Shown: positions 31,504 to 41,942, counted from the stretch's first letter. The stretch: DNA of 64,000 bases from Paradesertivirga sp966210515 (GCA_966210515.1 CBIHLM010000010.1:19806-83805), one strand, 5' to 3'. Notes: generated from the sequence alone by a model not told the origin. Numbers and translations: made by a program.

Positions 31504-32595
31504 ATGCTGATATTTTATATAGTTTTTTTCTTTCTGATTATCAGGTTTGCAATTACTCTCTTTAACTTTATTTCAAATCCTAAACTGCCCTCATCTCCGC
31601 TAAGGCACAGTGACTTAGTGTCAATTCTTATCCCTGCGAGAAATGAAGAGGATAATATCATCACCCTTTTAACTTCAATAAAAAATCAGGATTATTCAAA
31701 CATGGAGGTTCTGGTGTTAGATGATAATTCGTCTGATAATACATTCAATCTTTGTGAAGCATTCTGCAGAGAAGACCCAAGGTTCAAGGTAATTAGAGGT
31801 CAGGAACTTAATGATGGCTGGCTGGGGAAAAACTTTGCATGTCATCAATTAGCTTCGATTGCAAAAGGCAGGTATTTGCTTTTCTTAGATGCCGATGAAA
31901 TTATATACGACGGTCTTATTAATAATGCTGTTCACCGGATGAGACAGGGAAAACTCGCTCTTTTAAGCTTGTTCACTAATCAGATCATGCTTACCGTCGG
32001 AGAACGTTTGGTGGTTCCTTTAATGCATTTTCTCTTGTTGAACTCACTTCCACTCAGATTGGTTCGATTGTCGGGCAACCCAAAGTTGGCTGCAGCCAGT
32101 GGTCAATTTATGTTGTTCGATTCCGTCTCATATCATGCCCATCAATGGCATGCCCAGGTAAAGGATAAAGTTGTAGAGGATATTGAAATAATGAAACTGG
32201 TAAAGGCATATCAATATAGAGGGGAATCGTTGCTGTCAAATGCTTACATAAAATGTCGTATGTATAATGGCTTCTCAGATGCGGTGAATGGTTTTAGTAA
32301 AAATTTGTTAGCTGGTTTCAGTTACAACATTGCAGGTTTAGTATGTTATTTACTTCTAGTAATGGTCGGCCCTGTTTTTATTGCCCTCTATCTTAATTAT
32401 TCTTTGTTGTTTTTCGCGATAACCTTAATCGTTTTAACAAGAATAATGATTTCCTTGTCTAGCGGGCAAAATGTTTTCTTAAACATTTTGTTGCACCCAT
32501 TTCAAATGATGTCGCTGGTTTTAATATCCGTTGTGTCAATAAAGAAATATCTTACGAAAAAAACCAATTGGAAAGGCCGTATAATTGAATCATGA
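31504..32595 (+). CDS. family 2 glycosyltransferase, CruC-like
   Basis: Membrane-bound GT2 enzyme (363 residues): an N-terminal membrane helix (2-22), a GT-A catalytic domain starting SILIPARNEEDNI, with VLDDNSSDNT and the DxD motif in LLFLDADEII, and three C-terminal membrane segments (about 265-335). This layout is shared with the carotenoid glycosyltransferases CruC/CruG and with hopanoid-linked enzymes. It overlaps the next gene (CruF-like) by 4 bases (ATGA), so the two are translationally coupled. Predicted to attach a sugar to a hydroxylated carotenoid end group; inference. Confidence 0.82.
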   Translation: MLIFYIVFFFLIIRFAITLFNFISNPKLPSSPLRHSDLVSILIPARNEEDNIITLLTSIKNQDYSNMEVLVLDDNSSDNTFNLCEAFCREDPRFKVIRGQELNDGWLGKNFACHQLASIAKGRYLLFLDADEIIYDGLINNAVHRMRQGKLALLSLFTNQIMLTVGERLVVPLMHFLLLNSLPLRLVRLSGNPKLAAASGQFMLFDSVSYHAHQWHAQVKDKVVEDIEIMKLVKAYQYRGESLLSNAYIKCRMYNGFSDAVNGFSKNLLAGFSYNIAGLVCYLLLVMVGPVFIALYLNYSLLFFAITLIVLTRIMISLSSGQNVFLNILLHPFQMMSLVLISVVSIKKYLTKKTNWKGRIIES

Positions 32596-33230
32596 AAATC
32601 AGCGCTGTTCATGTTTGTGCTTTTTTGGTAGTTTTATTCTACGCCGTTGGCTATTACGGGTTCACTCAGCCAGAGTATTCCGGGATTTTTAAAAAGCTAA
32701 TCCCTTTTCATTTATTACTCATGCTGGTCCTCATGATTATTAGCCATGAGGATAGAAATAGATACTTCTGGATTTTTTTAATCACAGCGTTTGTGGCAGG
32801 TTTTTTAATTGAATTAGTGGGAGTAAAAACCGGACTCATTTTCGGGAAATATTCCTATGGATCAGCATTGGGGATAAAACTTGCCGATATTCCTCTGCTT
32901 ATCGGAGTGAACTGGATTCTGGTTATTTACTCGACCGGAATTGTTGTAAAGGAGTTTGGTGTTCGCAATCACATCATGATGGCATTAATTGGTGCTTGTT
33001 TAATAACAACCCTTGATGTTCTGATTGAACCAATAGCTATAAAGTACGACTATTGGAGCTGGCAAGACGTTGAAGTGCCTTTTCAGAATTATATAGGATG
33101 GTTCATTTTTTCATTTCTTATGCTCCGTTTCTTTTATCTGATGCAATTCAGGAAAAGTAATTTTGCTGCAATAGTTCTGTTTATAATGCAATTTGCGTTC
33201 TTCTTCGCCCTTAACATGAAGGTGCTTTAA
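32592..33230 (+). CDS. carotenoid biosynthesis protein, CruF-like (DUF422)
   Basis: A 212-residue protein with about seven membrane helices. Conserved features are HEDRNRYFWIF, FLIELVGVKTGLIFGKYSYG, LADIPLLIGVNWILVIYS and the acidic motif TTLDVLIEPIAIKYDYWSW; the sequence ends in a further helix. This is the PF04240 family, whose member CruF hydrates the C-1',2' double bond of a linear carotenoid end, producing the hydroxyl needed for glycosylation. It is coupled to the glycosyltransferase gene. Family assignment is strong; activity on gamma-carotene or a relative is inference. Confidence 0.85.
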   Translation: MKISAVHVCAFLVVLFYAVGYYGFTQPEYSGIFKKLIPFHLLLMLVLMIISHEDRNRYFWIFLITAFVAGFLIELVGVKTGLIFGKYSYGSALGIKLADIPLLIGVNWILVIYSTGIVVKEFGVRNHIMMALIGACLITTLDVLIEPIAIKYDYWSWQDVEVPFQNYIGWFIFSFLMLRFFYLMQFRKSNFAAIVLFIMQFAFFFALNMKVL

Positions 33231-33242
33231 AAACATTTTAGC

Positions 33243-33250
33243 TATTTTTG
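33243..33250 (+). promoter_or_regulatory. -7 promoter element of ispH
   Basis: TATTTTTG matches TAnnTTTG and ends 8 bases before the ispH ATG (33259), so the mRNA leader would be at most a few bases. Confidence 0.55.
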
Positions 33251-33258
33251 TATCTGTA

Positions 33259-34107
33259 ATGGATTATAACCTTAAGGTAACGATAGATAAGGATTCCGGC
33301 TTTTGTTTTGGGGTGGTTTACGCCATTGATATGGCCGAAGAAATACTTGAAGAGGATGGATATTTATATTGCCTTGGCGATATAGTTCATAACGATGAAG
33401 AGGTTGAACGTCTTAAATTATTAGGACTGAGGATTATCAATCATGAAGATCTTAAAAACCTTAAAAACGAAAAAGTGCTCATACGTGCACACGGCGAGGC
33501 ACCCGAAACTTACAGAACTGCCTTACAGAATAATATAATTCTAATTGATGCTTCATGTCCGGTTGTGCTAAAATTGCAAAACCGAATCAAGAACTCTTAC
33601 GATGATAAAGAGAAGATTTTAATTTTCGGGAAACACGGTCATGCCGAAGTTATTGGCCTGCAAGGACAAACAAATAACGAGGCAATCGTTTTTCAGGATA
33701 TAGCCGAGCTTGACAATGTTGATCTGCCACAGCAAATTACTCTTTACAGCCAAACAACCAAAAGCACAGACAAATTTTATGCGATTAAGGATGAATTGCT
33801 GAGTCGCGGTTATGAGCTTAAAGCTAATGACACCATTTGTCGTCAGGTTTCTAACCGGTACCAGGATCTCGAAAAGTTCGTTCAAAATTTTGACAAGGTG
33901 ATATTTGTTTCAGGTAAGAAATCATCAAATGGGAAGGTGTTGTTTGAAGTGTGCAAGAAATATAACGCCGAAACATATTTCATTTCTCAGGAAGACGAGC
34001 TTCGGGATATTCAGTTTAATCCGGATGAAAAAATAGGGATATGCGGCGCTACGTCTACACCTATGTGGTTGATGGAGAAAGTTAAAAGTGCCTTAGAAGC
34101 TTATTAA
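33259..34107 (+). CDS. ispH: 4-hydroxy-3-methylbut-2-enyl diphosphate reductase
   Basis: Last enzyme of the MEP pathway; its Fe-S cluster reduces HMBPP to isopentenyl and dimethylallyl diphosphate. The three cluster cysteines are Cys16 (SGFCFGV), Cys100 (DASCPVV) and Cys194 (NDTICRQVSNR); the proton-relay glutamate region is near LIRAHGEAPE, and ICGATSTP is at 261-268. Length of 282 residues is normal. It sits between carotenoid-tailoring genes with its own promoter, linking precursor supply to pigment synthesis. Confidence 0.95.
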   Translation: MDYNLKVTIDKDSGFCFGVVYAIDMAEEILEEDGYLYCLGDIVHNDEEVERLKLLGLRIINHEDLKNLKNEKVLIRAHGEAPETYRTALQNNIILIDASCPVVLKLQNRIKNSYDDKEKILIFGKHGHAEVIGLQGQTNNEAIVFQDIAELDNVDLPQQITLYSQTTKSTDKFYAIKDELLSRGYELKANDTICRQVSNRYQDLEKFVQNFDKVIFVSGKKSSNGKVLFEVCKKYNAETYFISQEDELRDIQFNPDEKIGICGATSTPMWLMEKVKSALEAY

Positions 34108-34138
34108 CGCCAATCCTTTAAATTAAAAGTACCTGTTT

Positions 34139-34804
34139 ATGAAAAATTCGAATGCAGGTGTTATTATAGCCTTGATTGTAATTTCAGCCTGGGCGACTAG
34201 TCTTTTCGTTCTTTTAAACTGGAACTTTGCCTGGTCAAATCCCGGAACGTATTTAATGATGCTTGTGCAAATGCATTTGTTTACAGGCTTGTTTATTACC
34301 GCTCACGATGCCATGCATGGAACGGTATCTTCATCATCCAAATTAAACCTGGCTATCGGCCAGATTTGCACCGCTTTATACGCGGCTTTCCCCTTTAATA
34401 AATTATTAAAGAAGCATCACGAACATCACCGCTATGTTCATTCAGAATCAGATCCCGACTATCATGAGGGAAATTTTTTTTCCTGGTATTTTAAGTTTAT
34501 GAAAGAGTATCTTTCCGTTTGGCAGATCTTAATTATGGCCTTAGCATTTAATATCCTTAAGCTCTGGTTCAGTGAAACTAATCTTTTATTATTCTGGATA
34601 TTGCCCTCGCTGCTAAGCACGGTTCAACTGTTTTATTTCGGAACATGGTTGCCGCATCATGGTGTGCATAATAATCTTCATCAATCCCGTTCACAAAGCA
34701 AAAACCACATTCTCGCATTCCTGAGTTGCTACTTTTTCGGATATCATTATGAACATCATGAATCTCCCGGAACGCCCTGGTGGCGCTTGTGGGAAATGAA
34801 ATAA
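34139..34804 (+). CDS. crtW: beta-carotene ketolase-like fatty-acid-desaturase-fold enzyme
   Basis: Membrane di-iron oxygenase of 221 residues with the three histidine boxes HDAMH, HHEHH and HYEHH. The context FITAHDAMHGTV, KKHHEHHRY, SDPDYH, FYFGTWLPH-like FGTWLPHHG and the final GYHYEHHESPGTPWWRLWE are those of CrtW-type 4-ketolases rather than lipid desaturases. It would add keto groups to a beta-ring. There are four membrane segments. 31 bases after ispH. A hydroxylase or desaturase of the same superfamily cannot be fully excluded. Confidence 0.8.
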   Translation: MKNSNAGVIIALIVISAWATSLFVLLNWNFAWSNPGTYLMMLVQMHLFTGLFITAHDAMHGTVSSSSKLNLAIGQICTALYAAFPFNKLLKKHHEHHRYVHSESDPDYHEGNFFSWYFKFMKEYLSVWQILIMALAFNILKLWFSETNLLLFWILPSLLSTVQLFYFGTWLPHHGVHNNLHQSRSQSKNHILAFLSCYFFGYHYEHHESPGTPWWRLWEMK

Positions 34805-34860
34805 TTGTATTCCTTAAGTCAAAACCTCTGTTCAATCGTCCACTAAAATAATTGCTCTTC

Positions 34861-34868
34861 TATATTTG
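34861..34868 (+). promoter_or_regulatory. -7 promoter element of hemH
   Basis: TATATTTG matches TAnnTTTG, 18 bases before the hemH ATG at 34887. Confidence 0.6.
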
Positions 34869-34886
34869 TACCTGCAAATTAGCTAA

Positions 34887-35927
34887 ATGAGAAAGCAAGG
34901 AGTTTTATTAGTAAATCTTGGTACACCCGATAGTCCATCCGTCTCTGATGTAAGGAAGTATCTGGACGAGTTTTTAATGGATGAACGTGTTATTGATATT
35001 AATGCGATCAATCGTGCGCTTCTTGTTAAAGGAATAATTGTTCCCTTCCGCGGTCCTAAATCAGCAAAGATTTATAAAGAACTCTGGACCGAAAATGGCT
35101 CTCCGTTACTTTACTACGGTATAAGGGTGAAAGAGCTTTTGCAGGATAAACTTGGTAAGAAGTACACTGTTGAGTTAGCTATGCGTTATCAAAGTCCATC
35201 GATTAAATCGGCCTTAGATAGTTTAAAACAACAACAGGTCGAAAGTATTCGTGTGGTTCCTCTTTTTCCTCAATATGCGTCTGCATCTACTGGTTCAGTA
35301 ATTCAAAAGGTGATGGAATTGGTGAGTAAATGGCAAACCATTCCGGATATTTCCTTTGTGAATTCCTTCCATGACAATGATGGAATGATAGAAGTTTTCG
35401 CGGAAAATGCCCGGAAACATCAGCCGGAAACCTTCGATCATATTCTGTTCAGCTTTCACGGCTTGCCTGAAAGGCAGTTAACAAAAGCAGATCATTCAGG
35501 TAAATACTGTCTTCAAACACCAAATTGCTGCTCTCGGTTAAATGATGTTAATCGTTTCTGTTATTCTGCTCAATCGCATGACACTGCTCGGTTAATTGCC
35601 GAAAAACTCGGGCTCCCGAAAGAAAAATATACTATTTGTTTTCAATCCCGTTTGGGGAATTCGCCATGGAAAAAGCCTTACACCATTGAGGTTCTTGAGG
35701 ATCTGGCGAAAAAGGGTGCAAAACGACTTTTAGTTTTTAGTCCTGCTTTCGTTGCCGATTGTCTTGAAACCAATATCGAAATATCGCAAGAGTATAACGA
35801 AGAGTTTCGCAATTGGGGCGGAGAAAAAATTCAGCTGGTAGAGAGTTTAAATGATCATCCGACGTGGATTGATGCACTTGCCGGGATCGTCCTAGACTCA
35901 CAGCAACGAGTTTCTCAGCCTATTTAA
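34887..35927 (+). CDS. hemH: ferrochelatase
   Basis: Inserts Fe2+ into protoporphyrin IX, the last step of heme synthesis by the protoporphyrin route. The N-terminus GVLLVNLGTPDSP, the block RYQSPSIKSAL, PLFPQYASASTGS and the catalytic His191 in FSFHGLPERQL are typical; LGNSPWKKPYT and VFSPAFVADCLETNIEI hold the metal-site glutamate. 346 residues. Its end overlaps the convergent waaA end by 8 bases. Confidence 0.96.
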   Translation: MRKQGVLLVNLGTPDSPSVSDVRKYLDEFLMDERVIDINAINRALLVKGIIVPFRGPKSAKIYKELWTENGSPLLYYGIRVKELLQDKLGKKYTVELAMRYQSPSIKSALDSLKQQQVESIRVVPLFPQYASASTGSVIQKVMELVSKWQTIPDISFVNSFHDNDGMIEVFAENARKHQPETFDHILFSFHGLPERQLTKADHSGKYCLQTPNCCSRLNDVNRFCYSAQSHDTARLIAEKLGLPKEKYTICFQSRLGNSPWKKPYTIEVLEDLAKKGAKRLLVFSPAFVADCLETNIEISQEYNEEFRNWGGEKIQLVESLNDHPTWIDALAGIVLDSQQRVSQPI

Positions 35928-37155
35928 GAATGATAGTGTCTATATAAGAGAGAATTTTTTCGGTTGCTCCTCTTTCTCTGTCAACATATTGTTTTGCTGT
36001 ATTACCGGCTTTTTCTCTGAACGATAGATCTTGAAGTTTGTGCATTACTGTAAATAGCTCCGTGTCATTGTTTATTGAAAATCCGGCTTCCAATCTAACC
36101 AGCTCTCTTGCTTCGATAAATTTATAATAATTCGGCCCGAAAATTACAGGGATTCCAAAAGCTGCGGCTTCCAGTGTGTTATGAATTCCCACTCCAAAAC
36201 CACCGCCTATATAAGCGATATCACCATACTGATACAGGGCGGATAGCATACCAATATTATCGATAATTAAGACCTGGCGACTGGATCGTGTCAGATTCAG
36301 AGAAGAATATCGGATTGTTTTTCCCTCGCCTAACATCCCTATGAGGGATTGAATTTTTTCCTCCTTAATTTCATGTGGAGCAATGATAAATTTCCAATCA
36401 GGATATTGATGAACAATATCGGCAATTAGCTTTTCATCGGCAGGCCAGGTGCTTCCGGCAACAAATGTTTTCGAGTTGTCACAAAAAGCTCTCACGTCGT
36501 CAAAATGCTTAGGCGAACCGGCATTTTCGAATACCCGGTCAAAACGCGTATCACCACTCACCGTTACATTATTTATCTCAATTCCGGCCAAGAGCTGTTT
36601 ACTGTTTTCATCCTGAACAAAGAAGTGATCTACAAATCGAAGGATTTTTTTGTTTAAACTTCCATACCATTTAAAGTAAGCTTGTGATTTGCGGAATATT
36701 GCGGAAATGACAACTAAAGGGATGTTTTGCTTATTTAATTCATTAAAATAATGATACCAGAATTCATATTTTGTAAAAATAACTATCTTCGGATTTATAA
36801 GTTTCACAAACTTTTCTGCATTTACATTTGTATCTAAAGGGAGATAAAAAATATGGTCGGCGTTTTTATAATTCTTTCTAAGTTCATATCCTGATGGAGA
36901 GAAGAATGTAATGATAATTTTGTACGCTGGATATGATTCCCTGGCACGTTCGAGTACGGGGCGTCCTTGTTCAAATTCTCCAAGTGAAGCAAAGTGAAAC
37001 CAGATTGATGGAGTGTTAGGATCAACTTCGTTTGAAATTTTTTCAAATATGTTTTTTCTGCCTTCTATCCATTGGTGCGCCTTCGGATTAAAATGCTGAT
37101 AAATAATTATTAATAAATGATAGATTCTGATGCTAAGATTGTAAAGGATAAGCAT
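35920..37155 (-). CDS. waaA: 3-deoxy-D-manno-octulosonic acid transferase
   Basis: GT30 glycosyltransferase that adds Kdo to lipid IVA. From ATG 37155 the protein (411 residues) has an N-terminal membrane anchor (2-20), then HFASLGEFEQGRPVLE with the likely catalytic Glu60, TFFSPSGYELRKN, FTKYEFWYHYF and the C-terminal donor-binding block GGFGVGIHNTLEAAAFG and FGPNYYKFIEA. A TTG four codons earlier extends the frame but is unlikely to be used. With lpxK and lptB in this window it indicates a full LPS core pathway. Confidence 0.94.
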   Translation of the reverse strand: MLILYNLSIRIYHLLIIIYQHFNPKAHQWIEGRKNIFEKISNEVDPNTPSIWFHFASLGEFEQGRPVLERARESYPAYKIIITFFSPSGYELRKNYKNADHIFYLPLDTNVNAEKFVKLINPKIVIFTKYEFWYHYFNELNKQNIPLVVISAIFRKSQAYFKWYGSLNKKILRFVDHFFVQDENSKQLLAGIEINNVTVSGDTRFDRVFENAGSPKHFDDVRAFCDNSKTFVAGSTWPADEKLIADIVHQYPDWKFIIAPHEIKEEKIQSLIGMLGEGKTIRYSSLNLTRSSRQVLIIDNIGMLSALYQYGDIAYIGGGFGVGIHNTLEAAAFGIPVIFGPNYYKFIEARELVRLEAGFSINNDTELFTVMHKLQDLSFREKAGNTAKQYVDRERGATEKILSYIDTIILK

Positions 37156-37233
37156 GTTTAAGTGCAAATATTTTATCTTCGTCGAAATTACTGTTAATTA
37201 TGTGAAAATTTTACCCTTAAAGAATATATATAA

Positions 37234-38546
37234 ATGAAGATAGCTGTTATAGGTACCGGATATGTTGGCTTGGTTACAGGCACGTGTCTGGCAGAAACAG
37301 GTAATAATGTAACCTGTGTTGATATAAACGAAGAAAAAGTTGAAAAAATGCAACAGGGACAGATTCCCATTTACGAACCTGGCCTTGAGGTGTTGTTTCA
37401 TCGGAATATAGAGCAGGGTCGATTGAAATTCACCACCAAACTTGCTGAAGCGATAGGCGATGCGAAAATTATTTTTCTTGCACTGCCAACTCCTCCGGGA
37501 GCAGATGGTTCCGCAGATTTAAGCTTTGTGTTAGGTGCGGCGAAAGATATCGCTCAAATTGTTACAGATTATAAAGTAGTTGTCACTAAATCAACAGTGC
37601 CGGTAGGTACTGCTGATAAAGTAAAAAAAGTATTTGCCGAAAGCACCAATGTTGAAGTGGATGTAGTTTCCAATCCGGAGTTTTTACGTGAAGGCGTGGC
37701 TGTTGAGGATTTTATGAAACCTGACAGGGTGGTGGTTGGAACCAGCAGCGAAAAGGCCCGTAAACTAATGGGCGAGTTATACAATCCTTATGTACGTTCG
37801 GGTAACCCCATAATATTTATGGATGAGCGTTCATCTGAGCTAACAAAATATGCTGCTAACTCTTTTCTTGCTACTAAGATAACTTTCATGAACGAAGTTG
37901 CCAATCTATGCGAGCTTGTTGGTGCGGATGTCGACATGGTGCGCAAAGGAATTGGTTCTGATGCCCGAATTGGTAAGCGTTTCCTATTTCCAGGCGTTGG
38001 TTACGGAGGCAGTTGTTTCCCTAAAGATGTCCAGGCGCTTGCAAAGTCTGCAGCCGAAGTTGATTACGAATTTAGCATACTAAATTCTGTAATGTCGGTA
38101 AATGAAAAGCAGAAAGTTGTAATCGTTGAGAAAATGCGGAAGTACTACAAGGGCGATTTGAAAGATAAAAAGTTTGCCTTGTGGGGATTGGCTTTTAAAC
38201 CCGAAACTGACGATATTCGCGAGGCTCCTGCGCTGTACATTATTGATGAACTTTTAAATGAAGGTGCATCTATTATAGCGTATGATCCTGAAGCGATGGG
38301 CCATGTGCGTAAGCTTAAAGGCGATTCTATTGGATTTGCAAATGATCCGTATGAAGCACTAGAGGATGCCGATGCGTTAATTATCGTTACAGAATGGCCT
38401 TTGTTCCGTACTCCAGACTTCGATAAGATCGAAAAGAACCTTAAAGCAAAAGTTATTTTTGATGGTCGTAATTTGTACGAGATTCAAAAAATGATTGATT
38501 GTGGGTATTATTATAACAGTATTGGCCGTAAAGTTGTAGAAGTATA

Positions 38547-38547
<1 letters not shown>
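37234..38547 (+). CDS. ugd: UDP-glucose 6-dehydrogenase
   Basis: Oxidises UDP-glucose to UDP-glucuronate with NAD+. GTGYVGLVTG (7-16) is the cofactor loop; the catalytic cysteine is Cys261 in YGGSCFPKDVQAL, with LPTPPG, STVPVGTAD, SNPEFLREG and KYAANSFLATKITF as supporting blocks. 437 residues. Its stop overlaps the ATG of the UDP-glucuronate decarboxylase gene by one base (TAATG), and the pair converts UDP-glucose to UDP-xylose. First of a four-gene nucleotide-sugar group. Confidence 0.95.
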
Positions 38548-39536
<989 letters not shown>

Positions 39537-39539
39537 AAG

Positions 39540-40565
39540 ATGAGCAAAATTTTAGTAACAGGGGGAACTGGCTATATCGGATCGCATACCGTAGTAGAGC
39601 TGCAGAAAGCCGGATACGAAGTAGTAATTGTAGATAATCTAGATAATTCTAATATTAAGATTGTTGATCAGATTACTGAGATCACAGGCATAAAACCTCA
39701 ATTTCATCAACTGGATTTATGTGATGAAGTTAAAACGATTGAACTGATTAAGAGTAATCCTGACATTTCAGGTGTAATTCACTTCGCCGCCCATAAAGCA
39801 GTCGGAGAATCTGTTCAACTGCCGTTAAAATATTATAGAAACAACTTTTTTTCGCTGATTAATCTTCTTACCGCTTTCGCAGGAAAAGAGGTGAATTTTG
39901 TATTCTCATCTTCATGTACTGTTTACGGTCAGCCGGATGTGTTACCCGTGACAGAAGAAGCTCCCGTAAAGAAAGCCGAATCCCCATACGGAAACACAAA
40001 GCAAATTGCTGAAGAAGTTCTTTTGGAAACGGCAAATGCAAGTTCTAACTATAAAGTTATTTCACTAAGGTATTTTAATCCGGTTGGTGCACACGATTCT
40101 GCTTTAATCGGAGAATTGCCAATTGGAGTTCCTCAGAACCTCGTTCCTTTCATCACGCAAAGCGCAATAGGAAAACGTGGTCCGATTACTGTGTTCGGAA
40201 ACGACTATAACACGCCCGACGGAAGTTGCGTACGCGATTATATTCATGTAGTAGATTTAGCTAAGGCTCACATTGCTGCATTGCGTCGTCAGGAAGAAAA
40301 TAGAATGCAAGGCAAATTCGAGATCTTTAATATCGGTACAGGCAAAGGCAGCAGCGTTTTAGAAGTAATTAATGCCTTTGAACAAAGTACAGGAGAGAAA
40401 CTAGAATATAAAATTGGCCCTCGTCGCGAAGGTGATGTTGAGCAGGTTTGGGGCGATGTATCTAAAGCGGAAAAAGAATTGGGCTGGAAGGCCGATTTAG
40501 CCCTCGAAGATATGATGAAGTCTGCCTGGGCATGGGAAAAGTATATTAACGAACATCCTTTTTAA
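39540..40565 (+). CDS. galE: UDP-glucose 4-epimerase
   Basis: Interconverts UDP-glucose and UDP-galactose using bound NAD+. GGTGYIGSH (8-16) is the cofactor motif; catalytic residues Ser124/125, Tyr150 and Lys154 lie in FSSSCTVYGQP and SPYGNTKQIAE. RYFNPVGAHDSALIGE and DGSCVRDYIHVVDLA are GalE signatures. 341 residues, 3 bases after the decarboxylase gene and followed by a terminator hairpin. Confidence 0.94.
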   Translation: MSKILVTGGTGYIGSHTVVELQKAGYEVVIVDNLDNSNIKIVDQITEITGIKPQFHQLDLCDEVKTIELIKSNPDISGVIHFAAHKAVGESVQLPLKYYRNNFFSLINLLTAFAGKEVNFVFSSSCTVYGQPDVLPVTEEAPVKKAESPYGNTKQIAEEVLLETANASSNYKVISLRYFNPVGAHDSALIGELPIGVPQNLVPFITQSAIGKRGPITVFGNDYNTPDGSCVRDYIHVVDLAKAHIAALRRQEENRMQGKFEIFNIGTGKGSSVLEVINAFEQSTGEKLEYKIGPRREGDVEQVWGDVSKAEKELGWKADLALEDMMKSAWAWEKYINEHPF

Positions 40566-40570
40566 TAAGA

Positions 40571-40600
40571 TATGCCAAAGGTCTAGACTTTTGGCATACT
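40571..40600 (+). terminator. galE terminator
   Basis: TATGCCAAAGGTC and GACTTTTGGCATA (40571-40583, 40586-40598) pair across 13 positions with one G-U wobble; the tip is effectively a TCTAGA loop. CTTTCT follows. It is 5 bases after the galE stop. Confidence 0.75.
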
Positions 40601-40651
40601 TTCTAACTCCTACTGGTGACATAATCTATACAGTCAATTCGCAGCTACTGC

Positions 40652-40683
40652 TTGGTTTTAACGAGCTAAGTTTCCTAAATTTG
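40652..40683 (+). promoter_or_regulatory. rfbB promoter
   Basis: TTG (40652-40654), 21 bases, then TAAATTTG (40676-40683), matching the Bacteroidetes consensus, 67 bases before the rfbB ATG. Confidence 0.55.
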
Positions 40684-40750
40684 ACTTTTTAATTTTACTT
40701 ATCACTATTTTATTCCGTTCAAAATCTTCAGCTTCAAAAGCTAACGCAAA

Positions 40751-41806
40751 ATGAAGAAAAAAATCTTAATCACCGGCGGTGCCGGATTCATCGGCTCTCA
40801 TGTAGTAAGGCGTTTTGTTGAAAATTATCCTGATTATCATATAATTAATCTGGACAAGCTTACTTACGCCGGCAATCTTGCCAATCTAAGGGACGTAGAA
40901 CACTACCCTAATTATCAGTTTGTTAAAGGGGATATTGTAGATGCCGACTTTATTGATAATTTTTTTGCGCAGGAGAGTTTCGACGCAGTAATTCATTTGG
41001 CGGCAGAATCGCACGTGGATCGTTCAATTGTGAGTCCTATAGATTTTGTGATGACTAACGTTGTAGGAACGGTGAATCTTTTGAACGCCGCCCGGAAATA
41101 TTGGAAAGGTGATTATGAGAATCGTCGTTTTTATCATGTTTCTACAGACGAAGTGTATGGAACTTTAGGGGAACAGGGGCTGTTTACAGAGGAAACAGCA
41201 TACGATCCGCACAGTCCATATTCTGCATCAAAAGCAAGTTCAGATCATTTTGTTAGAGCTTACCAGGATACCTACGGAATGAATACAGTTATTTCAAACT
41301 GTTCTAATAATTATGGCTCTCATCATTTTCCCGAAAAGCTCATTCCTTTAGCAATCAATAATATTAAAAATAACAAGCCTGTTCCGGTTTACGGAAAAGG
41401 CGAAAATATTCGCGATTGGCTTTGGGTGGAAGATCATGCACGTGCAATTGATGTTATTTTTCATAAAGCGGCCAGCGGAACTACATATAACGTAGGCGGT
41501 CATAACGAATGGAAAAATATCGATCTGATTCACGCTTTGTGCAAGATTATGGATAGTAAGCTCGGTCGTGCCGAAGGTAGCTCTGCAAAGCTGATAACCT
41601 TTGTAACGGATAGGGCAGGACATGATTTGCGTTATGCTATTGATTCATCAAAATTGCAGAAAGAACTAGGCTGGACACCCAGCCTACAGTTCGAAGAAGG
41701 CTTAGAAAAAACTGTAGATTGGTATCTCGCAAACGAAGAGTGGCTTAATGATGTGACTTCGGGCCATTATCAAACCTATTACGAAGAGCAATACGATAAT
41801 CGCTGA
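40751..41806 (+). CDS. rfbB: dTDP-glucose 4,6-dehydratase
   Basis: Converts dTDP-glucose to dTDP-4-keto-6-deoxyglucose, the entry to dTDP-rhamnose and other deoxysugars. GGAGFIGSH (9-17) binds NAD; the catalytic set is Thr132, Asp133, Glu134 in HVSTDEVYG and Tyr157/Lys161 in SPYSASKASSDH. LDKLTYAGN, NCSNNYGSHHFPEKLIPL and GKGENIRDWLWVEDHA are typical. 351 residues. The usual partners rfbA, rfbC and rfbD are not in the window. It has its own promoter. Confidence 0.95.
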   Translation: MKKKILITGGAGFIGSHVVRRFVENYPDYHIINLDKLTYAGNLANLRDVEHYPNYQFVKGDIVDADFIDNFFAQESFDAVIHLAAESHVDRSIVSPIDFVMTNVVGTVNLLNAARKYWKGDYENRRFYHVSTDEVYGTLGEQGLFTEETAYDPHSPYSASKASSDHFVRAYQDTYGMNTVISNCSNNYGSHHFPEKLIPLAINNIKNNKPVPVYGKGENIRDWLWVEDHARAIDVIFHKAASGTTYNVGGHNEWKNIDLIHALCKIMDSKLGRAEGSSAKLITFVTDRAGHDLRYAIDSSKLQKELGWTPSLQFEEGLEKTVDWYLANEEWLNDVTSGHYQTYYEEQYDNR

Positions 41807-41877
41807 TTCTGATTTTCTGCTTAAAACGGAGGAGATATTGTGGTGAGATATTCTTGGTATTAAAATAGATTGCACCA

Positions 41878-41930
41878 TTAAATAAATAAAAAAACCTGTG
41901 GGCATCCAACAGGTTTTTTTATTTATTTAA
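41878..41930. terminator. strong bidirectional terminator
   Basis: A perfect 22-base-pair stem (41878-41899 with 41909-41930) around the 9-base loop GGGCATCCA: the GC core CCTGT/ACAGG is flanked by A-tracts on the left and T-tracts on the right. It can stop the rfbB transcript and the convergent Fe-S carrier transcript equally well. Confidence 0.95.
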
Positions 41931-41942
41931 GAAATAGATTAT

